From: Mucilaginibacter geliditolerans
Lineage (GTDB): Bacteria > Bacteroidota > Bacteroidia > Sphingobacteriales > Sphingobacteriaceae
Direction of reading: 5' to 3'
DNA: 64,000 bases
Assembly (NCBI RefSeq): GCF_014200495.1
Contig: NZ_JACHBY010000001.1
Coordinates: forward strand, 930,001 to 994,000
A program made the position numbers and the translations under genes. Shown here piece after piece: positions 9,391-18,790 of this stretch (position 1 is the stretch's first letter; every line of letters begins with the position of its first letter). The notes under the pieces were generated by a model. The model saw only the letters and a list, made by a program, of their open reading frames with translations. It was not told the DNA's origin and did not search any database.

Positions 9391-10182
9391 CTATTTAAAA
9401 TATTTGTGGATATAGGTTAACAACTCCCCTGTTATCTTTCCATTAGTAGCTAACAACTCCCGGGTTTCCATCACTTCATTACCACCCTTATAGTTAACCA
9501 CATCACCCCCTGCTTGCCTTACAATCAGTATTCCGGCGGCTACATCCCAGGCGTTAAGATTATATTCATAAAAAGCATCAAACCGTCCGCAGGCTGTATA
9601 TGCCAGATCGACCGCTGCTGAACCCAACCGGCGCAAGCCATGTGCACTTTTCATCAACTCGGTAAACAGATTGATATAGGCAGCCTGTTTGCTAAAATCA
9701 TAATAAGGAAAACCAGTAGCCAATAAGCTTGCAGATATAGTTGCATTATCACTTACCTTTATTTCGCGGCCATTTAAATAAGCTGGTGTGTCTTTACTGG
9801 CGTAGAAACACTCATCCTGGTTAACTTCATATACTACACCAACAACAAGTTCATCGTATTCCTTAAGCGCTATACTTACCGAAAATACTGGCAGGCCATG
9901 TATAAAATTGGTGGTACCATCCAACGGGTCAATTATCCAATTAAAGCGTTCACCTAATTTGATCTTTGTTTTTTCCTCGGTGATGAAGCCTGCTTCGGGC
10001 AGGATCTTTTCCAAACCTGCAACAATCATTTCTTCAGCTGTTTTATCAACATAGGATACGAGGTCATTTAAGCCCTTATATTCTATTTTATCAGGACTGA
10101 ATACCTTGCGTTGCTGCCGTATAAAATCTCCGGCTTGTTTGGTTACCTCAACTACGTTACTTGTTATTAGAGTGTACTGCAT
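9391..10182 (-). CDS. suhB: Inositol monophosphatase family protein
   Basis: The 263-residue protein has the family's metal-binding motifs: EEKT (about residue 72), WIIDPLDGTTNF (about residue 87) and NAWDVAAGILIVRQAGG near the C-terminus. It hydrolyses inositol 1-phosphate or related sugar phosphates using Mg2+. The frame is open up to 10236, but the ATG at 10182 (MQYTLITSN) fits the family start better. It overlaps the end of the gtrA gene by 26 bases, so lgt, gtrA and suhB likely form one transcript. SuhB versus another IMPase substrate such as 3'-phosphoadenosine phosphate is not resolved. Confidence 0.9.
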   Translation of the reverse strand: MQYTLITSNVVEVTKQAGDFIRQQRKVFSPDKIEYKGLNDLVSYVDKTAEEMIVAGLEKILPEAGFITEEKTKIKLGERFNWIIDPLDGTTNFIHGLPVFSVSIALKEYDELVVGVVYEVNQDECFYASKDTPAYLNGREIKVSDNATISASLLATGFPYYDFSKQAAYINLFTELMKSAHGLRRLGSAAVDLAYTACGRFDAFYEYNLNAWDVAAGILIVRQAGGDVVNYKGGNEVMETRELLATNGKITGELLTYIHKYFK

Positions 10183-10630
10183 GATGGCGTAATGACAGGC
10201 TGAATGAAAAAAGTTTATGAACAAAGTAGCTTGCAAAAAATAAGCTTAATGCGGCTGCAGGACGTGCATATGTCGGATATACTCCTAGTTTCTTTACCAA
10301 AATCTCTATTACCATTAAATTGGCAAAATAACCTATGAAGGCAACAGAAACAAAACGCACAAATTGTTTATATGGTGCCAATTTTGATTGAGCAAATACA
10401 AAATAACGCGTTATCAAAAAATTCACAACCACTCCCATAATGTATGATATGGAAAATGAAATAGCATAATTACTTATTGTTGCATTAAATATTCGGTATG
10501 TTATATTAACAAACAGGAAATGAAAAAATATGTTAAAAGCTAACATATCAACCAAAAATCCTGCGCCAGCAGAGCAAACAAATCGTGCTATTTCGTTTTT
10601 TGATATTTTGTGTAGTAATTTATTAGCCAT
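10157..10630 (-). CDS. GtrA-like small membrane protein
   Basis: The 157-residue protein has four hydrophobic segments and the GtrA-family pattern: an N-terminal [17 protein letters not shown] segment, a middle [18 protein letters not shown] segment and a last helix before a short basic tail. GtrA proteins are thought to help move lipid-linked sugars across the inner membrane or act in polysaccharide synthesis. It overlaps lgt by 8 bases and the suhB gene by 26, a sign of translational coupling. No glycosyltransferase gene lies beside it. Confidence 0.85.
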   Translation of the reverse strand: MANKLLHKISKNEIARFVCSAGAGFLVDMLAFNIFFHFLFVNITYRIFNATISNYAISFSISYIMGVVVNFLITRYFVFAQSKLAPYKQFVRFVSVAFIGYFANLMVIEILVKKLGVYPTYARPAAALSLFFASYFVHKLFSFSLSLRHHAVHSNNK

Positions 10631-11789
10631 GTTTTAACGTAGTTTTTTTATTGCGGTTCAATCCTGATACAATTAAGACTACGCCAAGGATGAAAAGTAA
10701 AATTGCAATTAGCTGCGCTTGCGGAAAGGACAGACTACCAATATGATATCTTGTATTAACTCTAATAAATTCAATCAAAAAACGCTCTGTGCCATTCAGT
10801 ACAAGGTAAATACCGAACATAATACCTGGTGTTTTTATACGATCACGGATGCTCCATAAAAACAGGAACAGTAATATGCAGGTAACCAATTCATAAAACG
10901 ATGTTGGATAAACCGGAGCAGGCAGCACATGGCAAAATTTACCTACACAACCGGGGATCTGTACCCCCTCATCATTCACATTATGCGGAAAGCTGAATGA
11001 CCACATCCAATCGGGCGCCCAGCTAAACCAATGTGGTTTAGGCAATAAGTTAGGTTTACCCCAGTCACCGTCACCGCTCATTTGGCAGCCTATGCGGCCT
11101 AACCCGTATGATAACATCATACCCGGTCCGCCAATATCAAGCATGGTTAATGGCTTTATACCGTGTTTCCAGGCTATATATAACACTGCAGCACCGCCGC
11201 AAATTAAACCACCATAAAATGTAAGTCCGCTAAAGCCAATAAGCATCCCTACAGGGTCTTTTAAAAATTCATCCCAGTTCTCAAGCGCGTTAAATACTTT
11301 AGCCCCTGCAAAACCACATATGGCAGCCCAAAGCAAAATACTGCCCATTAACTCATATGGATGAACCTTTACTTTTTGTTTTTTAGGCTGAGGAAGCACT
11401 TGTTTTTTGTTTTCGGCATAAGCCCAGTAAGCTATGGCTACGGCAAAAATGATCCCACCTATCCAGCTGCCTTTCGCGGATAATATCATATCCTGCGGAC
11501 TATCAACTAAATCATGATAATTAAATACCGCGTATATTAACTTGTAACCCAATATAAAACCGAAGATGGCATTGCCTGCAAGTTCAGTTGTGCTGATAGG
11601 ACTGCCAACAGTAACTTCCTTTTCGAACGAGTGAATGTAACCTAGTTTTTCCTTGCGTTTAAACTCCTGTGTGAAAGCCCAGTAAGCACCTACAAACGCA
11701 AGCGCTACAAAAAAACCAAAAGTTTGTACAGGTAAAGGAATATCTATTCCAAAAAGATAGTTTAATAGCGAACTAATGGTTGGGAACAT
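10623..11789 (-). CDS. lgt: Prolipoprotein diacylglyceryl transferase
   Basis: The 388-residue integral membrane enzyme carries the Lgt signature [17 protein letters not shown] with its essential Arg/Gly residues, plus the later YPTSFYEL and [12 protein letters not shown] motifs. It transfers diacylglycerol from phosphatidylglycerol to the lipobox cysteine, the first step in lipoprotein maturation; several such lipoproteins are encoded in this window. It is about 90 residues longer than the E. coli protein, with an N-terminal extension and a Lys-rich loop ([11 protein letters not shown]), both usual in this phylum as far as I know. First gene of the lgt-gtrA-suhB run. Confidence 0.95.
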   Translation of the reverse strand: MFPTISSLLNYLFGIDIPLPVQTFGFFVALAFVGAYWAFTQEFKRKEKLGYIHSFEKEVTVGSPISTTELAGNAIFGFILGYKLIYAVFNYHDLVDSPQDMILSAKGSWIGGIIFAVAIAYWAYAENKKQVLPQPKKQKVKVHPYELMGSILLWAAICGFAGAKVFNALENWDEFLKDPVGMLIGFSGLTFYGGLICGGAAVLYIAWKHGIKPLTMLDIGGPGMMLSYGLGRIGCQMSGDGDWGKPNLLPKPHWFSWAPDWMWSFSFPHNVNDEGVQIPGCVGKFCHVLPAPVYPTSFYELVTCILLFLFLWSIRDRIKTPGIMFGIYLVLNGTERFLIEFIRVNTRYHIGSLSFPQAQLIAILLFILGVVLIVSGLNRNKKTTLKHG

Positions 11790-11817
11790 AGGTTATTTTT
11801 TGCTGCGAATATAGCGC

Positions 11818-13140
11818 TTAATGCACTAATATTTCTTCAGATTCTGTTATTTCAACATCACCATCGTGTGAAATAGCTGTTAAGCAAACTGTTTTCAATT
11901 CGTTTACCAGCACCGGATCGTATTTAGTTTTCACTTTCACATAATTACGGGTAAAACCATGCATAATGCCATCTTTAAAATCGGTTTCAAACAGTACCTC
12001 TTCTGTTTTATTAAGCTGAGTTTCGTAAAAAGCCCGGCGTTTTTTATCAGAAAGTATATGCAGCATTTTACTTCGTTCAGCACGTGTTGAACCAGGTACA
12101 ACACCCGTCATTTCGCTTGCCAGCGTATTTTCCCTTTCAGAGTAGGTGAACACATGCAGGTATGAAACGTTAAGGTCGTTCAAAAAATTATAAGTGTCGA
12201 TAAAATCTTCGCGTGTTTCGCCGGGGAAGCCTACAATTACGTCAACACCTATGCAGCAATCGGGCATTAATTCTTTAATTTTAGCTACACGGTTAGTGTA
12301 AAGTTCCCTTTTATACCTGCGGCGCATCAGTCCTAATATTTTATCAGATCCGGATTGTAATGGGATATGGAAATGCGGCATAAAACGTTTGGATGTAGCC
12401 ACAAACTCAATGATCTCATCGGTTAGCAAATTAGGCTCTATTGATGATATACGGATCCTGTCGATACCCTCCACCTCATCAAGTGCCTTAACCAGATCGA
12501 AGAATTTATCCTCGCGATTACCATCTCTTATACCAAAATCGCCAAGGTTTACACCCGTTAAAACGATCTCCTTTACACCTGAAGCTGCGACCTCAGCCGC
12601 TTGTTTTACAGCATTTTCAATGGTATCGCTCCTGCTGGCACCGCGTGCTAACGGTATAGTGCAAAATGTACAAGAATAATCACAACCATCCTGAACTTTT
12701 AAAAAAGTACGTGTACGGTCGCCACCGAATGACCATGACGATACAAACTGATTTGCTTCAGCAATTGGCTGATTATAAATTACCGCTTTAGGCTTTTTTG
12801 TAAGATCAGTGATATGATCAATGATCTGAAATTTTTCGGCAGCGCCTAAAACCATATCAACACCGGGTATTTCGGCAATCTCCTTTGGTTTTAGCTGCGC
12901 ATAGCAACCAACAATGGTTACGTAAGCATTGGGGGATATTTTAAGCGCTTCCTTTACTACCCTCTTGCACTTTTTATCGGCATTATCGGTAACTGAGCAA
13001 GTGTTAATCACATATACATCAGGGATATCTGTAAAATCAACCGTACTGTAACCTGCCTGGGCAAACAGGCGGCCAATAGACGATGTTTCTGAATAATTCA
13101 GTTTACAACCCAGCGTATAAAAAGCGACTTTCTTGTTCAT
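11818..13140 (-). CDS. mtaB: tRNA t6A37 methylthiotransferase (MtaB)
   Basis: The 440-residue radical-SAM enzyme shows the N-terminal methylthiotransferase domain (TLGCKLNYSETSSIG, NTCSVTDNADKKC, GCYAQLKP supplying three cluster cysteines), the radical-SAM CDYSCTFCTIP motif (CxxxCxxC, about residue 153) and a C-terminal TRAM domain. MtaB adds a methylthio group to N6-threonylcarbamoyladenosine at position 37 of ANN-decoding tRNAs. The KLN in the first motif separates it from MiaB and RimO. It sits 28 bases upstream of lgt on the same strand and may share its transcript. Confidence 0.93.
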   Translation of the reverse strand: MNKKVAFYTLGCKLNYSETSSIGRLFAQAGYSTVDFTDIPDVYVINTCSVTDNADKKCKRVVKEALKISPNAYVTIVGCYAQLKPKEIAEIPGVDMVLGAAEKFQIIDHITDLTKKPKAVIYNQPIAEANQFVSSWSFGGDRTRTFLKVQDGCDYSCTFCTIPLARGASRSDTIENAVKQAAEVAASGVKEIVLTGVNLGDFGIRDGNREDKFFDLVKALDEVEGIDRIRISSIEPNLLTDEIIEFVATSKRFMPHFHIPLQSGSDKILGLMRRRYKRELYTNRVAKIKELMPDCCIGVDVIVGFPGETREDFIDTYNFLNDLNVSYLHVFTYSERENTLASEMTGVVPGSTRAERSKMLHILSDKKRRAFYETQLNKTEEVLFETDFKDGIMHGFTRNYVKVKTKYDPVLVNELKTVCLTAISHDGDVEITESEEILVH

Positions 13141-13225
13141 TTTCAGGTCGCAAAGATAATAAATAGGATTTTATTGCATATAAATATATTTATGCTGACA
13201 ATTCAACTACTATCCTCATAAGAAT

Positions 13226-13594
13226 TTATGCTAATACTTTACTTTTTTGAACATTATATTCCTCCTCGGTTAAAATGCCTTTCTCCTTTAACTCATGAAG
13301 CTTTTGTAATTGCTCGGACATACTTGGTGCAGCCGTAGCCTGACTAACACCAGGCACATTAACAACTATATGATTTGTATTAACGTTGTTGCTACCCATA
13401 AATCTGTAGAACATGGCGTTATAGTTATCAACCTGATTACCTAATGTAAACAGATCAATAAACCAACCTATACCAAAAATACCAAACGTAAAAAAATAGA
13501 GTATTCCGACACCCACCTTATTAAGGTAAAACTTATGTATCCCGATTAGTCCGAAAAAGAACCATAAAATGTAGGCTGTAGATTTTGATTTCAT
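13226..13594 (-). CDS. TM2 domain protein with C-terminal SHOCT motif
   Basis: This 122-residue protein begins with a TM2 domain (ILWFFFGLIGIHKFYLNKVG and FGIFGIGWFIDLFTL: two helices joined by a short Gly-rich turn). After a linker it ends in a SHOCT-like helix pair (LQKLHELKEKGILTEEEYNVQKSKVL). TM2 proteins are common small membrane proteins of unknown role; SHOCT is thought to mediate oligomerisation. A second SHOCT protein is encoded at 45552-46061. It stands alone between mtaB and ubiX. Confidence 0.85.
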   Translation of the reverse strand: MKSKSTAYILWFFFGLIGIHKFYLNKVGVGILYFFTFGIFGIGWFIDLFTLGNQVDNYNAMFYRFMGSNNVNTNHIVVNVPGVSQATAAPSMSEQLQKLHELKEKGILTEEEYNVQKSKVLA

Positions 13595-13710
13595 TCTTGT
13601 GAAGGTTTAAATAATAGTAATAAAAAGGTTATGGACAGCAATGTAAAAAGAAGAAATCTTAATTCAAAATCCGCCTATAAACATTGCTATTATAAACAAC
13701 TCGCAAGCAA

Positions 13711-14274
13711 TTATTTATCGCCCCAACGATAACTGTCGTTATCCAACCCCGCCAGATCAATAACACGGCTTACCACTGTCATAGCCACATCTTCTATTGT
13801 TTTGGGTTTATTATAGAATGATGGCACAGCCGGGCATATAATCCCTCCCGCTTCGGTAACCGTTTGCATATTGCGGATATGGATCAGGTTTAAGGGGGTG
13901 TCCCTGGCTACCAGGATTAATTTGCGGCGTTCCTTCAGTATCACATCGGCGGCGCGGGTTACCAGGTCGTCAGATACGCCGCTGGCTATCCTGCCGAGTG
14001 TGCCCATTGAACAAGGTATTATAATCATGGTATCAAATTTTGCTGAGCCGGAGGCAAAAGGCGCCATAAAATCATGTTTGCCGTAAAATTTGAATGGCTG
14101 GTTATTGTAGTCCTCATTATCCAACTCAAACTTCCATACCTGTTTGGCATTATCAGACATTACAACAGCTACCTCAGTTAATTGATCGTTTAATTGATGT
14201 AATTTCTCCAACAAAAGTTTGGCATATATGGCACCGCTGGCTCCTGTTATAGCAACAACAATCTTCTTCTTCAT
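13711..14274 (-). CDS. ubiX: UbiX family flavin prenyltransferase
   Basis: The 187-residue flavoprotein starts at ATG 14274 (MKKKIVVAITGASGAIYAK), which gives the classic N-terminal GASGA flavin-binding loop; an upstream ATG at 14301 adds nine non-conserved residues. Later motifs PCSMGTLGRIASGVSDDL and RDTPLNLIHIRNM are typical. UbiX makes prenylated FMN, the cofactor for UbiD-type decarboxylases. No ubiD gene is in the window, so its partner must lie elsewhere. Single-gene unit downstream of the ppx terminator. Confidence 0.93.
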   Translation of the reverse strand: MKKKIVVAITGASGAIYAKLLLEKLHQLNDQLTEVAVVMSDNAKQVWKFELDNEDYNNQPFKFYGKHDFMAPFASGSAKFDTMIIIPCSMGTLGRIASGVSDDLVTRAADVILKERRKLILVARDTPLNLIHIRNMQTVTEAGGIICPAVPSFYNKPKTIEDVAMTVVSRVIDLAGLDNDSYRWGDK

Positions 14275-14313
14275 AGCAATTTCATTAACGAACCGGGGCA
14301 AAAAAAGTTACAG

Positions 14314-14348
14314 GCAAAAAAAAGGGTCGAATACAAGTACTCGACCCT
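14314..14348 (-). terminator. Terminator after ppx
   Basis: Stem GGGTCGA (14324-14330) with TCGACCC (14341-14347) and a 10-base loop. On the minus strand it is followed by a run of eight U residues, so it works in the direction of the ppk1-ppx operon. Confidence 0.85.
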
Positions 14349-14435
14349 ACATCTACCTATGAAAAACATGCCCAAAAATGGGCATACAAATGTACTAACA
14401 GTTTCTTAATATTTTAATAATTTTAACAAAAAATA

Positions 14436-15323
14436 TTAATTGATTTTCGGGAAGTTCTTTTCTATAAGTGTTTGAATGATACCATCAACCATACCCACAC
14501 TAGGCACATATATGTTTTTTATGCCTGCCCACTTCATTACGGTAATGTAAATTTCACATGCAGGTATAATAACATCCGCCCTGTCCTGGTTTAGCCCAAG
14601 CACATTAATACGGTCTTTTAGCGAAAAAGAGTTAAGGTAATTGTAAAGTGTCTTCAGCTTATTAAATGACATTGGCACATCATTTTTTTCTTCAGATAGC
14701 TTATATAACTTATTGATATTACCACCAGTACCAATTCCTGATATTCCTTTAAAGGTTTTGGTGTTTTCACGAATAAAATCATGCATTTCGTTCCAGGTTT
14801 CTTCTTTATCCTGGTTATCAAGCATACGGATGGTACCTATATTAAACGAGCGTGAAGCATAAAGCGCGCCTTCAGAAAACAATGAAAGCTCCGTACTGCC
14901 ACCACCAACATCAATATAAAGGTAATTTTTTGATTTGTCAATAGTTTGCTCGGCGTGACTGGCATAAATTATTTTTGCCTCCTTTTGCCCCTGAATGATC
15001 TCCAGATCTATTTGCGCTTCTTCTTTTACCCTGAAAACTACCTCCTGACCATTCTTAGCTTCGCGCATGGCCGATGTAGCAAAGGCCATATAATCCTGCA
15101 CCTTATACACATCCATCAGGTTGCGGAAAGCCTGCATTGATTTTATAAGATATACAGCTTTCTTATCAGAAATATGCTGGTTCAGAAAAGCATCATCACC
15201 TAACCTGAGCGGGACCCGAATCAAGGTGTTTTTTTTAAAGGAAATTGAACCGTTATTTTCAATAATATCAGCTATAAGGAGTCTTACAGCGTTTGACCCA
15301 ATATCAATGGCAGCGTATCTCAA
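14436..15323 (-). CDS. ppx: Ppx/GppA family exopolyphosphatase
   Basis: The 295-residue protein has the actin-like ATPase folds of Ppx/GppA: AIDIGSNAVRLLIAD at the very N-terminus and DVGGGSTELSLF near residue 140. It removes terminal phosphate from polyphosphate or converts pppGpp to ppGpp; the neighbouring ppk1 favours the first. It has the short, two-domain form (about 300 residues) rather than the 500-residue E. coli form. The start codon appears to be TTG at 15323: there is an in-frame stop 12 bases upstream and no earlier ATG, and any downstream start would remove the conserved DIGSN loop. It follows ppk1 by 9 bases. Confidence 0.9.
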   Translation of the reverse strand: MRYAAIDIGSNAVRLLIADIIENNGSISFKKNTLIRVPLRLGDDAFLNQHISDKKAVYLIKSMQAFRNLMDVYKVQDYMAFATSAMREAKNGQEVVFRVKEEAQIDLEIIQGQKEAKIIYASHAEQTIDKSKNYLYIDVGGGSTELSLFSEGALYASRSFNIGTIRMLDNQDKEETWNEMHDFIRENTKTFKGISGIGTGGNINKLYKLSEEKNDVPMSFNKLKTLYNYLNSFSLKDRINVLGLNQDRADVIIPACEIYITVMKWAGIKNIYVPSVGMVDGIIQTLIEKNFPKIN

Positions 15324-15332
15324 AGTATTTCG

Positions 15333-17378
15333 TTATTTTTTATTTTTAAGGTAATTGTATATATCTATTTGTGCGCGCGACAAAATCTCAGAATTTGTTT
15401 TGTGGTATTTATTAGTGTTGTGGCTATTTATTTCGCGGGCCTTAGTATTATCACTTAATTGTATGTCGATGATATCCCTCACCTCCTTGCGTAATTGATC
15501 GTCATAAATCGGGAAACCGACCTCTACACGGTTATCAATGTTACGTGTCATAAAATCGGCTGATGTAAGGTAAACAAGTTCATTACCCCCATTACAGTAA
15601 ACATGCACACGTGAATGCTCCAGGTATTTATCTATAATACTTATCACATCAATATTTTCGCTAAACCCTTTCATACCCGGCACAAGGCAGCACATACCCC
15701 TGATGATCAACTTTATTTTTACGCCGGCATTATTAGCCTGGTATAGTTTGCTGATCATTTGCTCATCGGCCAAACTATTCATTTTTAATATCATGTAAGC
15801 CTGTTTACCGGCTTTAGCATTCTTTATCTCGTTGTCTATTAGCCTATAAATAGCTGGTCTTGAATCAATTGGAGAAACTATCAGATGTTCAATATCCTTA
15901 GCCAGCGTATTTTTTCCTAATGCCCTGAATACTTTTACCAGATCACCGGTAAGCCTTTTATCCGCAGTGAAAATAGTATGATCAGCATAAAGCTTAGCCG
16001 TTTTTTCATTAAAATTACCGGTGGATAAACAAGCATAATAAGCCGATTTTTCCTTCTCGATCCTTTTAACCAAACATATTTTTGAGTGCACTTTATAGTT
16101 TTCAACACCGTAAAGCACATTTACACCCTCCTCTTCAAGCCTACGACTCCAGGTGATGTTATTTTGCTCATCAAATCGGGCCCTTAACTCAACCAGGCAA
16201 TTAACCTTTTTACCGTTTTTGGCGGCATTTATAAGCGCATGAACTATCCGTGAGTTTTCAGCCAGACGATATACCGCAATACTGATCTCCTGTACTTTTG
16301 GATCGATAGCTGCCTCACGTAAAAAGTGGATCACATAATCATATGATTGATACGGCGTACTGATCAAATAATCACGCTTAGCGATCATTCCCATCAGGCT
16401 TTTACCAAAAGAAAGCCCTGCAACCGGCATGGGAGGATATTTCACATACTCTAACTCAGGTCTGCCCACATTAGGGAAAGCAATAAAATCCTTGAACTTA
16501 TGATAACGGTTACCCGGTATAAGGCTTTCACCATGCAAACCCATCTTGCTCACCAGGTATTTAAGCATATCCAAAGGCATTTCGGTATCATACAGCAAAC
16601 GCATCGGCTTGCCTTTGCGCCTTTTCTGTAAACTTTTGGATAATGAATCAATAAATTTCTCGCTTACTTCCTTATCCAGGTCAAGCTCCGCATCGCGGGT
16701 AAGCTGTATGGAGTAAGCTTCAATGCTATCGTGTTCAAAAATGAAGAAGATATCTTCAAGACTATACCTTATAACGTCATCCAGCAGGATGATAAACTTA
16801 AGGTTATTGGTTTCAGGCAGTACCACAAAACGCGGCAGGTTATCAGGCACCTCAATTAAGGCCAGCCTTGTTTTTTTGTTGCGGGTAAGCTTTACAAAAA
16901 AGTAAATTGCCCTGTCGCGTAACTCAGGTAATTGCAACGCTTCGTCGAGCATGATAGGCACCAGCATAGCCAGCAGCCTTTCCCTGAAATAATTTTTAAC
17001 AAACTCACCACGGGTTACGTTAAGCTGCTTGTCATTTAATATGAATATCTTTTCTTCGGCCAGTTGCTTAACAATTATGTTTTCGTACAAATTGTTGAAC
17101 TTCTTTTCCTGCTTTACAACCAGTGTTTTTATCTGGTTTAAAACCTTTTTAGGGTTATAGCCTAAAATTTCCTTGGCTTTTTCATTCAGATTGGCTAAAC
17201 GGCTGAGGGTGGCTACCCTTACACGGTAAAATTCATCAAGGTTTGAGGAGAAAATGGCCAAAAATCTAACACGTTCAATTAAAGGGACCGTTGGATCCGC
17301 AGCTTCCTGTAAAACGCGCTCATTAAAATATAACCAGCTTATTTCCCTATTAATTAGTGGTATGTGCTTAATATCCAT
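15333..17378 (-). CDS. ppk1: Polyphosphate kinase 1
   Basis: The 681-residue protein has the PPK1 domain order: N-terminal helical domain (INREISWLYFNERVLQEA), head domain, and two phospholipase-D-like C-terminal domains. YKVHSKICLVKR (about residue 425) holds the histidine that is phosphorylated during catalysis, and HSRVHVYCNGG marks the second. It reversibly makes long-chain polyphosphate from ATP at the membrane. Directly followed by ppx, so synthesis and breakdown enzymes are co-transcribed. Start ATG at 17378. Confidence 0.96.
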   Translation of the reverse strand: MDIKHIPLINREISWLYFNERVLQEAADPTVPLIERVRFLAIFSSNLDEFYRVRVATLSRLANLNEKAKEILGYNPKKVLNQIKTLVVKQEKKFNNLYENIIVKQLAEEKIFILNDKQLNVTRGEFVKNYFRERLLAMLVPIMLDEALQLPELRDRAIYFFVKLTRNKKTRLALIEVPDNLPRFVVLPETNNLKFIILLDDVIRYSLEDIFFIFEHDSIEAYSIQLTRDAELDLDKEVSEKFIDSLSKSLQKRRKGKPMRLLYDTEMPLDMLKYLVSKMGLHGESLIPGNRYHKFKDFIAFPNVGRPELEYVKYPPMPVAGLSFGKSLMGMIAKRDYLISTPYQSYDYVIHFLREAAIDPKVQEISIAVYRLAENSRIVHALINAAKNGKKVNCLVELRARFDEQNNITWSRRLEEEGVNVLYGVENYKVHSKICLVKRIEKEKSAYYACLSTGNFNEKTAKLYADHTIFTADKRLTGDLVKVFRALGKNTLAKDIEHLIVSPIDSRPAIYRLIDNEIKNAKAGKQAYMILKMNSLADEQMISKLYQANNAGVKIKLIIRGMCCLVPGMKGFSENIDVISIIDKYLEHSRVHVYCNGGNELVYLTSADFMTRNIDNRVEVGFPIYDDQLRKEVRDIIDIQLSDNTKAREINSHNTNKYHKTNSEILSRAQIDIYNYLKNKK

Positions 17379-17522
17379 ATATATGCCCCCTTTTCAGGCG
17401 GATTCTACAAATCTGCTTATTTATTTGTTAACTTAATATTAACTCCTTGCTATGTTAACTGTTTTTATTGCGACCAATTAATAACAATCGGCATCTTTAT
17501 TAAGATTATATTTATAAACAAT

Positions 17523-17530
17523 TAGCTTTG
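17523..17530 (+). promoter_or_regulatory. Probable -7 promoter element of the yajQ gene
   Basis: TAGCTTTG matches TAnnTTTG, 22 bases upstream of the ATG at 17553. No clear TTTG at the ideal distance. Confidence 0.45.
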
Positions 17531-17552
17531 TACCAAATTAAAAACCTCCATT

Positions 17553-18044
17553 ATGCCAACATTTGATATAGTAAGCAAGATAGACGGCCAAACGCTTGAT
17601 AACGCTATAAATACTGCTAAAAAAGAGATATTGAACCGTTATGACTTTAACGACTCAAAAAGCACCATCGATCTCGATAAAAAAACCAACGAGATAACCA
17701 TTGTTACCGAAAATGATATGCGCCTGAAAGCGATTCAGGATTCCATTATAAGCCGAATGGTAAAGCAACAGCTTGATCCTAATGCGCTTGACTTTGGTAA
17801 AGAAGAATATGCATCGGGCAGTATGATACGCAAGGAAATTAAGGTAAAAGAAGGCATTGACAAGGAAGTTGCCAAAAAGATAGTGAAGAAAATAAAAGAC
17901 AGCGGCCTAAAAGTACAGGCCTCAATTATGGATGATCAGGTTCGTGTTCAGGCTAAAAAAATCGATGACCTGCAAGCAGTGATCAGCCTTTGCAGGAGTG
18001 AAAGCTTTGAGCAGCCGTTGCAATATATTAATATGAGGAACTAG
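17553..18044 (+). CDS. yajQ: YajQ family nucleotide-binding protein
   Basis: The 163-residue protein is full length for the family and starts with the typical MPTFDIVSKIDGQTLDNAIN. Two RNP-like ferredoxin folds follow, with EIKVKEGIDKEVAKKIVK in the second. Some homologues bind cyclic di-GMP and act as transcription cofactors, but whether Bacteroidota members do is uncertain. It is divergent from ppk1 and stands alone; a heptad inverted repeat begins a few bases after its stop. Confidence 0.93.
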   Translation: MPTFDIVSKIDGQTLDNAINTAKKEILNRYDFNDSKSTIDLDKKTNEITIVTENDMRLKAIQDSIISRMVKQQLDPNALDFGKEEYASGSMIRKEIKVKEGIDKEVAKKIVKKIKDSGLKVQASIMDDQVRVQAKKIDDLQAVISLCRSESFEQPLQYINMRN

Positions 18045-18052
18045 ATTTATAT

Positions 18053-18138
18053 CGGATTTCGGATATTCGATTTCGGATTTAATTTTTTCAAATCAGAGAA
18101 TTAAAGCAAATCCGAAATCGAACATCTGAAATCCAACA
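18053..18138. repeat. Heptad-repeat inverted arms after yajQ
   Basis: Left arm CGGATTT, CGGATAT, TCGATTT, CGGATTT in exact 7-bp steps (18053-18080). Right arm is seven steps from 18090 to 18138, including TCCGAAA, TCGAACA, TCTGAAA and TCCAACA. The arms are complementary (CGGATTT against AAATCCG). The right arm's wording is very close to the single arm at 37092-37126. Confidence 0.8.
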
Positions 18139-18140
18139 TA

Positions 18141-18172
18141 AAAAAAGACCGCCCCTCACGGAACGGCCTTTC
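18141..18172 (-). terminator. Strand-specific terminator of hsp20
   Basis: On the minus strand GGCCGTTCC pairs with GGGGCGGTC around a GTGA loop, using three G-U wobble pairs, and is followed by seven U residues. On the plus strand the same positions are mismatched, so it should act only for the hsp20 transcript. Confidence 0.8.
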
Positions 18173-18212
18173 TATCAAACTAAACCACTTATTATGAAAA
18201 CAATCTTTAATA

Positions 18213-18653
18213 TTATTTAACAGCTATTTCTCTGGTTTGAAATTTAGCTTCTTCTCTTTTTGCCACAATTAATTTTAATATACCATCGGCATATTCAGCA
18301 TCAATTTTTGAATGATCTACAGTTTCAGGCAAAGTAAATGACCTTACAAATGAAGTGTAGTTGTATTCGCGTTTGCTGAATTTTTTACCTTCTTCAACAT
18401 TTTCAGCTTTCTTTTCAGTTGATACGCTTAATACGTTTTTATCTAAATTGATCTTAAAATCTTCTTTCTTTAAGCCGGGCGCAGCCAGTTCAATTTGAAA
18501 TTCGTTTTCGGTTTCTGCAATGTTTACTGCAGGTACACGTGATACTAATTTATCGCCCAAAAAAGTATCGTTTAATATGGTATCAAATACATCGTTAAAA
18601 AATGGGTTAACACCATAATTTTTTTGTCCGTTGTTAAATTTTACTAAAGTCAT
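18213..18653 (-). CDS. Hsp20/alpha-crystallin small heat-shock protein
   Basis: The 146-residue chaperone has the alpha-crystallin domain (VNIAETENEFQIELAAPGL through ADGILKLIV) and the C-terminal I-x-V anchor motif (REIAVK). The N-terminal arm contains FNDVFDTILNDTFLGD. Small heat-shock proteins hold unfolded proteins in an ATP-independent way. It is a single gene with its own terminator; two matching 11-bp sites in the upstream region (18743-18785) may be regulatory. Confidence 0.95.
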   Translation of the reverse strand: MTLVKFNNGQKNYGVNPFFNDVFDTILNDTFLGDKLVSRVPAVNIAETENEFQIELAAPGLKKEDFKINLDKNVLSVSTEKKAENVEEGKKFSKREYNYTSFVRSFTLPETVDHSKIDAEYADGILKLIVAKREEAKFQTREIAVK

Positions 18654-18742
18654 CGTTATAATATATTAAGTTTTATTCTTTTATTAACTTCGTAACTGTC
18701 TGTTCAACTGTTGTACCAACGGTTAAAAAGCACTTTTTGTGC

Positions 18743-18785
18743 GACATTATGACCGAACAACTTAAAAACAGACAGACATTTTGAC
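18743..18785. promoter_or_regulatory. Pair of GACATT(A/T)TGAC sites between hsp20 and the thioesterase gene
   Basis: GACATTATGAC (18743-18753) and GACATTTTGAC (18775-18785) differ by one base and are 32 bp apart, about three helical turns. They lie in the 137-bp divergent region, the second just six bases before the thioesterase start. This looks like a binding site pair, but no regulator can be named. Confidence 0.4.
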
Positions 18786-18790
18786 ACTAT

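Noticed and set aside
9391..10236. Longer suhB start at 10236
   Set aside because: It would run 80 bases into gtrA and adds residues not seen in the family; ATG 10182 fits better.
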